From the NCBI GenBank assembly GCA_033961575.1, contig CM066738.1, positions 72,711,478 to 72,775,477 of the forward strand: 64,000 nucleotides of DNA, in the 5' to 3' direction. Shown here in pieces: positions 58,485 to 64,000 of the stretch (positions are counted from its first letter, which is position 1; each line of letters begins with the position of its first letter). The DNA is from Aselliscus stoliczkanus. Taxonomy: Eukaryota; Chordata; Mammalia; Chiroptera; Hipposideridae. The position numbers and the translations under genes are program-made. The notes beneath the pieces were generated by a model. The model worked only from the letters and a program-made list of their open reading frames with translations. It ran no database searches and had not been told where the DNA came from.

Positions 58485-60759
58485 CTTTTAGCATCTCTTG
58501 ACTCTTGTCTTAGAGTAAGGTTTCTTCTTGTATCATAATTTGACCCTTTGTCACTAAGGTCTTGCCAAAGTCTTCTTTAGTTGCCAGTGGTTTTGCTCCA
58601 ATCCAGTAATAAATGATTGCACACCCAACTTGGACCACTTAACATGACCCACTAAACTTGCCTCCTTAACTTACTCCTGAATGGGCAAAAAGTCTGTGCC
58701 ATTGTCCTTGGCTTCCTGGTAGCCCCTTCACCAAAGAATTGGAGGCAAAAATGGTAAGAGCCAACCCCATATGACACCAGTGACCATGCGGGTGTTCCTC
58801 ATTTAGGTGATTTGCCCGACTATTTTCTCATCATAGCATTTTGTGTAACTGTGTATTTTGTTGTTTCCTTTTTAGCAGTGTACTCTCTTGTTCTCCCATC
58901 AAGCATTCAACCTGAATGTTCCCTTTAGCAATGACTGTAGCTTACGGGCCATGGATGCAAACGACCTCAACAAGAGAGCAGTTCAGAAAGTGGGTTAGAA
59001 AAAACTTGTAACTCCTGCACTACAGTAGATTTCAAAAGAAAATAGGAATTCCAAGGAGTTTTAGGAAAAGTAAAAACAAACAGAACACATAAGATTATTA
59101 CACATAATTCTATGTGTGTGCATGTTTGAACTAAATAATATGACGGTCAAGAGTAGATAAGATTTGTGCTCTATCTCTACCCCTAGTTTCAGCACATTCT
59201 CAATAAATACTGATTAAGGAAAGAGGGAGGGAAAGCATTTGCAAGAGTTTTTGAGTTCTTCAAAAGGGTGGCACCATTAAGTACCAAATCCCATTACTTC
59301 TATGTGGGCGTATCTAGGGCTCTGCAAGGGGAACCCGCTAGTCAGTCCAAAACACAAACCAACAGACGAAGAAATGCAGTTGTTTTGCACCTACAGACCA
59401 GAATCCTGTAACAGAGGCCACTGAATAGACAAATGACGACTATCAGATTTGAACTTTCCACTATAGCCAATGGGTGGGTGGGATGGGAGGAATCCTTTGT
59501 ACAGTGGGGTGTATTACTGCATTTTTATGTGTCCCCAGAGCATTGCCAATTCAGGAGATATGCAAGTAACCACTAACTCTTATCAGAACTTGCCATTATT
59601 TGTTATTCTTTGAACCAAAGGTCAAACTTGTTATATGTACACCGCACCACCAATGTGGAAAGATTGAGATCAACAGAGCCCTGGATTTTGATCTTTCTGG
59701 CACCCTCTCCAAAGCTGCAGGGATGCCAGCTCTTCCCTTTCTCATGGGCAGGTTGGAGCTGTGGCTGTTTCTGTATGAGCACACCACCAGCTCTGTGTTT
59801 CACTCAGAGCTCTTATTTTTAAAGCCATCTATTAATTGTTTGCTCCAGTTCTCCACAAATGCTCTGAACAATGTCTTGCTAAGATAAAAGATGTAGATGT
59901 TGTGTGAAAAAGGAAGGGACCTTGGTTTTTTTTCTTTCCCCAAGAGCCTTATTTATGGGTTTCAGATTGTGGCAGGGATGTTTATAAGAACCTTACCCAA
60001 ACTGCCTAAACCTCTTGGGTCTGCAAATATCAGGCTGCAAATTTCATGAGAACAGAACACTTTTTTCCCAGGGTTTGGGGATGGGGGGCTGACCAAGATT
60101 TCCTGTACTTCCTGTTTTAGAGCAGCTGGAAGTGAGACAAAAACTGTATTTTAGGATTTCAATACCTGGTCTCTGCTGGAATCTGGACACACAGATGTGC
60201 ACAAAGAAGGGACACGTGCGCACATATTCTCACACACATGTGAATGCCTATCTGAAGGGGAATTGTACGTACAAGATTTTCATTTAAAACAGTCACACAG
60301 TACTTTTCATTCTAAATAATATGGAGTCTAGTTCCAAAACTTTCAAAGTTTCAAGACCAAACAGAACAACAGTTTTATTTGGGGAGAAAGGTTTGGGTTC
60401 TTATTATTTTATCCAGAGTGGCCTGATCAAGCTAGAGAAAAAGAAAAAGAAACCAAACCTAACAACATGCAAGTGTAACCCATTAAAGCCAGGAGCAGTG
60501 GTGGCATGATGCTTTCAGCACTTCCTCTTCCTCCTCCACTTTCTGAAATCAGTTGTTCTCAAATGGATTTTGAGCATTCCCACTGCCCTGTGGGAGGGGC
60601 CAAGCAGAGTACAGACAAGAGCATTCTCATATAATTCTCAATAAATTCCCTAAATTTAACACTTGCATACAGTTGGGAGAGGGGCACCGGAAGAAGGATT
60701 AAAAAGAATCAGGGCAGAGGCAGATGAAACACTGCAAATTAAGTCATGTATGGGGTTAG
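58485..60759. other. Unique non-coding DNA
   Basis: No gene recognised. The frames at 59596-59887 on both strands overlap each other and show no domain. Confidence 0.4.
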
Positions 60760-60762
60760 CCT

Positions 60763-61170
60763 TCAAGTTGTCTGGCTGTCAAAGGCTGACCGTAACGGTG
60801 TGACTTTGATACCACACAGGTTATTGCCCAGGTAAAGCAGCAGCCCCAGACATGTGCATCCTTGGAAGGGCTGGCCTTTGTGCAGACGATGAGCCAGCAG
60901 GTCATTAACGTGTGGCACAAACAGGAGGGGCCCATGGGACTCGAAGAAGGCGTGCTTGAAAGGGAGAGTCAGAGTTTCCAATAACCACTTTCAGTTGGCA
61001 GAGCTTTGATTGGAACCATGTGACAATTTTAGGCGATGTACCATAGGCAGCCAATTTATTACATATGGCAATATGATTAATGGTATCAAATGCCTTTTTT
61101 TGGTAACATCCAAGAACACTCCACCAGCCAACTGCTTGGAGTCCAAGGCAGTGAAAATCTGTTCCATGAA
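60763..61170 (-). pseudogene. Non-L1 LINE reverse-transcriptase fragment
   Basis: On the minus strand a non-LTR reverse transcriptase is readable across frames. FMEQIFTALDSKQLAGG (61170 downward) leads to VFLDVTK (61119-61102). After a one-base frameshift in a run of A, AFDTINH (61093-61073) continues into NKLAAYGTSP and VTWFQSKL. After another shift comes GPLLFVPHVNDLL (60933-60895). These are the VFLDxxKAFDTxNH and GPLLFxxYxNDL motifs, in correct order and roughly normal spacing, of CR1/L2/Jockey-group LINEs. L1 has AEKAFDKIQ here instead. The YxDD box is not preserved. Family cannot be named by eye. It is a fossil, though unusually readable. Confidence 0.72.
60892..60975. repeat. 84-bp direct repeat, copy 1
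   Basis: From AGCCAGCAGGTCATTAACGT to GGGAGAGTCAGAGT. Identical to 61683-61766 except one base (CTCGAAG against CTCGGAG). It spans the GPLLFxxxVNDLL-coding part of the reverse-transcriptase fragment. Confidence 0.97.
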
Positions 61171-61682
61171 TTTAAAGTCAGGCAGATGAGGTTAAATGAG
61201 AGAGGGCCAGACGCCAAGGCAATGATTACAAAGTAAGTTGTTTCAAAAAAAGCAGAATGTTTTAAATCTGGTCTTGAACAAATCCCATCCAGTCCCCACC
61301 TACCCCAATCTTTTTTTTTTTTCTTTTCCTTTCCTCCCTTGTTTCTTGATGCGAAAGCCATAATACCTACAGTCTGGAAGATATTTCTGAAGCCAGGCCG
61401 CCTTCCATTTGCCCAGAACCTCTTCCAGGCCCTGGCAAATCTGCATATGACCACCAACTGGATCTTTCCTTGGAATCTGAGGTGGGGGAACAGCAAAGAC
61501 CAGCAGATGGGGTGGGTGAGGGAGAGGGCCTCCTGTGGGCCATGTCACATCCTCTGCAATGACTAGGAGCCCACTCTGCTCTTTCTTCCCTATGAGTAGA
61601 GTTTCCCTGGACATCAAACATTGTTGCAGATGGGAAGAAGCTGTTGCACACATGGAGAGACTTGCAGAGAGAGTGAACTGTC

Positions 61683-61766
61683 AGCCAGCAGGTCATTAAC
61701 GTGTGGCACAAACAGGAGGGGCCCATGGGACTCGGAGAAGGCGTGCTTGAAAGGGAGAGTCAGAGT
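61683..61766. repeat. 84-bp direct repeat, copy 2
   Basis: The second copy lies 791 bp further on, same orientation. Flanking sequence on both sides is unrelated to that of copy 1. It lies upstream, in element order, of the reverse-transcriptase fragment. Confidence 0.97.
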
Positions 61767-62792
61767 CTGAAGAACCTCAGATCACTCAGAATTTGAAGAA
61801 CCAGGATAAAGAGTAGGAAAGACTGTTAAGAGGCAGAGAGAGCCTCCTAATGTGACTTGCACCCCAAAGTGTCCCCACAGAACATGTAATAGGTGCTTAC
61901 TGCATATTTGTTAAGTAAATGAGTATATCACTATATTTGAGGTTTTCTAGTGAATGTGTGCCAATTTTGTCAGTTATGAGTCACCACTCTTTGAAAAAGA
62001 TTTTACAACAAACACCTACACAGGTTGACTGAGGGCCTACCAGACACTGGGTAATCTGATAGATGGGATAATTCATAATCTATAAAATTTATTTTTATTT
62101 TTATGGGCTATAATTTGATAGTTTGTGGTTGTTTCTGATGAAGAAAATTGATCCTTAATCTTGTGCTTTGTAGATTAATTTTTTCACTATTGTGTAAATA
62201 CTGCATCTAATCACTTATTTAGGGATTAAATCTATTATGCAGGGCTCAATTTCAAATCCATCAATTTTGTATTGACCTAGTCTGAGGGTTCGAGTTTATG
62301 TGTCTAGCAAAGCTTTTTTTCCTGCAAACCCAAAACTTAAAATGAAAAGTGTGGGTAAATAATGAAAACATGCAGAAGTCAGGTGACTGATCCAGGCAGA
62401 AGAGTAAAGATGTGCTCAAAGGCAAAAGGATCTTGAGCATGCGACAGAGCTATGACACAGATAACTAGGCAATTGCATTGTGCTGCCTCCCTTGGGGATT
62501 GAACTATACCCTGAAATTGAGACGATTTTCCTCAGCTTGCTGCATTGGAGTTTTTCAACCTATTCTGACATACTGTGTGAAGGCTGAATGACAGATAGGG
62601 CTTAGTTGTGTTCTAGAAACTTCCTCCTTCAGTACTACCCTCTACTCATTGAAAATAATATAAAAACAGTGATTTAATACCAAATCAACTCACCTCCCCC
62701 ATATTAAAATGAACCCCAGTCAATTAATTTTCTCCTCTGACACATGATTATTTCTCCCAAGTGAAACATGCTCACTTTTAAATAAAAATTTG
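61767..62792. other. Unique non-coding DNA
   Basis: No gene or clear repeat assigned. AACATGTAATAGGTGCTTAC near 61882 resembles an L2 or MIR end. Confidence 0.4.
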
Positions 62793-62808
62793 CTTTCACT
62801 ACATCTTT

Positions 62809-63257
62809 TTTTTTTTTTTTTAAAGATTTTATTGGGGAATTGGTGGAGGGGAACAGCGTTGGGGAATCGGGGAAGGGGAACAGACAAGTTGCCGTCTTCT
62901 TGTTCTTCAGTTTTAGTTGCGGAGGATGTTGCTTCACTGTTGGTATCCTCACTGCGCTCTTCCCGGACGAGGCAGATCGGTCGCTGGCCTCTGGATGTCG
63001 CTCATCGCGGCTATTGGCAGCTCACGCCTGGCTGCCAGCCGCTCACGCCGGCTGCGGGCCACCCACTGCAGCCCGTGGCAGCCCACTGCAGCAGGGGCTG
63101 CAGCCCACACCATCACCGGGGCTCGCACAGCCCAGCTCCAGGTGGAGCTGTTGCTAGCTGTAGAGGGCAGTATCACTGGCCCTCATGTGGGATCCGAACC
63201 GGGGCCGCTGGCATCCCAAAACCAGCGCTTAACCAATGCGCCACTCGGCCGGCCCAA
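62809..63257 (-). mobile_element. Long tRNA-derived SINE, full length, CpG-rich
   Basis: A 449-bp antisense copy: poly-T, AAAGATTTTATTGGGGAATT, repeated GGGGAA words, CpG-rich body, then GGATCCGAACCGGGGC (B box) and CACTCGGCCGGCCC at the head. CTTTCACTACATCTTT is duplicated at 62793-62808 and 63258-63273. It has the most CpGs and least damage of the three long copies, so it is probably the youngest. Confidence 0.95.
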
Positions 63258-63393
63258 CTTTCACTACATCTTTGAAGGCCAGTCTACGAAAGTGCTAAAA
63301 TTAACATATCAATCTGTTGGTTATGCTGGGCAGAGAGTTGTTTTTGTTTGTAGTTCCTTACAGCAATGTAGAATTACATAACAATATACCATT

Positions 63394-63903
63394 TTGTTTC
63401 CTATCACTGTTGTAACAAATTATCACAAACCTGATGGTTCAAAACAACAAAAATTTGTTTCCTTATAATTTTAGAGGTCAAAAATAGGAAATTGGTCTCA
63501 CTTGGCTAAAACTGAGGTGTTGGCAAGACTGTTTTCTCTCTGGAGGATCTAGGGGAGAACCTATTCCCTTTGCCTCTCATACCTTCAAGAGGCTGCCCAC
63601 ACTCTTTGGCTGGTGGCCCATTCCTCCATCTTGAAAGCCAGCAGCGTAGCATCTTCAAATCTCTCTCTGCTTCTGTTTTCCCATCTCCTCTGACACTGAC
63701 CCTCCTGTTTCCCTCTTATAATAACCCTTGGTGACTTCACTGGGTTCACCTAGATAATCCAAGATAATCTCACCATCTCAAAATCCTTAATTTAATCACA
63801 TCTATGAAGTCCTTTTTGCTATGTAAGGTAACATAGTCACTGGTTCTGGGGATAAGGACATGGACATATGGGGGCAGGGGGTGGGCATTTTCTGCCTGCT
63901 ACA
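63394..63903 (-). mobile_element. MaLR LTR, antisense
   Basis: GTTTCCTATCACTGTTGTAA, CAAATTATCACAAACCTGAT, TTTAGAGGTCAAAAATAGGA, TGTTGGCAAGACTGTTTTCT and the end TTTCTGCCTGCTACA follow the antisense MST/MLT1-type LTR. The last bases of the window after it are unassigned. Confidence 0.8.
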
Positions 63904-64000
63904 GCCATCATGATGTAGAAAATAAGAAAAAAAATATATCCAGAGATTTATGTTACAAGGTTATGGTGAAAGACGATGCAATCAGCAAATCTCTGCTCAG

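Noticed and set aside
62790..63381. Frames of 105-161 codons near 63 kb
   Set aside because: They are translations of the long SINE at 62809-63257.
1..64000. CRISPR arrays, operons, riboswitches or prokaryotic mobile systems
   Set aside because: There are no spaced palindromic repeats or dense coding sequence. The whole window is mammalian repeat-rich non-coding DNA.

Overview
This is AT-rich mammalian genomic DNA with no recognisable protein-coding host gene. I found no exon chain, CpG-island promoter, tRNA or rRNA gene, and no bacterial or CRISPR-like content. All open frames on both strands are short; those I can identify belong to transposable elements. The mobile-element content points to a bat (Chiroptera). 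Two tRNA-headed SINE families are present, one of them VES-like with a TTCCCCAATAAA tail. There are truncated L1 3' ends beginning TTTATTGGGGTGACAATTG and a mariner (DD34D) copy, over a background of old eutherian L2, MIR, MLT1/MaLR, ERVL, HAL1 and L1M. The bat assignment is inferred from repeat families recalled from memory, not from a search.

Layout. 1-0.24 kb: TG-rich simple repeat. 0.24-4.4 kb: unannotated unique DNA. 4.4-4.9 kb: solitary ERV LTR. 7.2-7.6 kb: MaLR-type LTR. 9.8-10.5 kb: L2 with an inverted L2 fragment inside it. 10.7-15.9 kb: degenerate minus-strand endogenous retrovirus with two related LTRs, a broken protease remnant, a 98-nt pure pyrimidine run and an MLT1 LTR inserted in one LTR. 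15.9-16.3 kb: MIR inside MIR. 18.0-27.4 kb: old minus-strand L1M, split by an ERVL-type LTR (19.3-20.0 kb) and by a younger 4.36-kb HAL1-like L1 derivative (21,482-25,836) flanked by a 13-bp target-site duplication. That derivative itself carries three SINEs and an L1 tail.

27.5-35.2 kb: MLT1 LTRs, MIRs, L2 fragments and a VES-like SINE. 35.2-37.9 and 40.5-42.5 kb: repeat-poor DNA, the best candidates for conserved non-coding sequence. 38-46 kb: a long SINE, a MaLR LTR with perfect 5-bp duplication, two short SINEs and an L1 tail. 46.2-46.8 kb: internally deleted mariner. 50.7-54.2 kb: hAT MITEs and L2. 55.5-57.9 kb: an older plus-strand HAL1. 60.8-61.2 kb: a reverse-transcriptase fragment that is not L1-type, overlapping one copy of an 84-bp, one-mismatch direct repeat. 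62.8-63.9 kb: a long CpG-rich SINE and a MaLR LTR.

No new cellular system is visible. The most interesting material is retrotransposon biology: short and long forms of one SINE family, a 3' tail module shared by two SINE families with different heads, an L1 derivative that lost almost all of ORF2, and the unusual reverse-transcriptase fragment with its near-identical duplicated segment.
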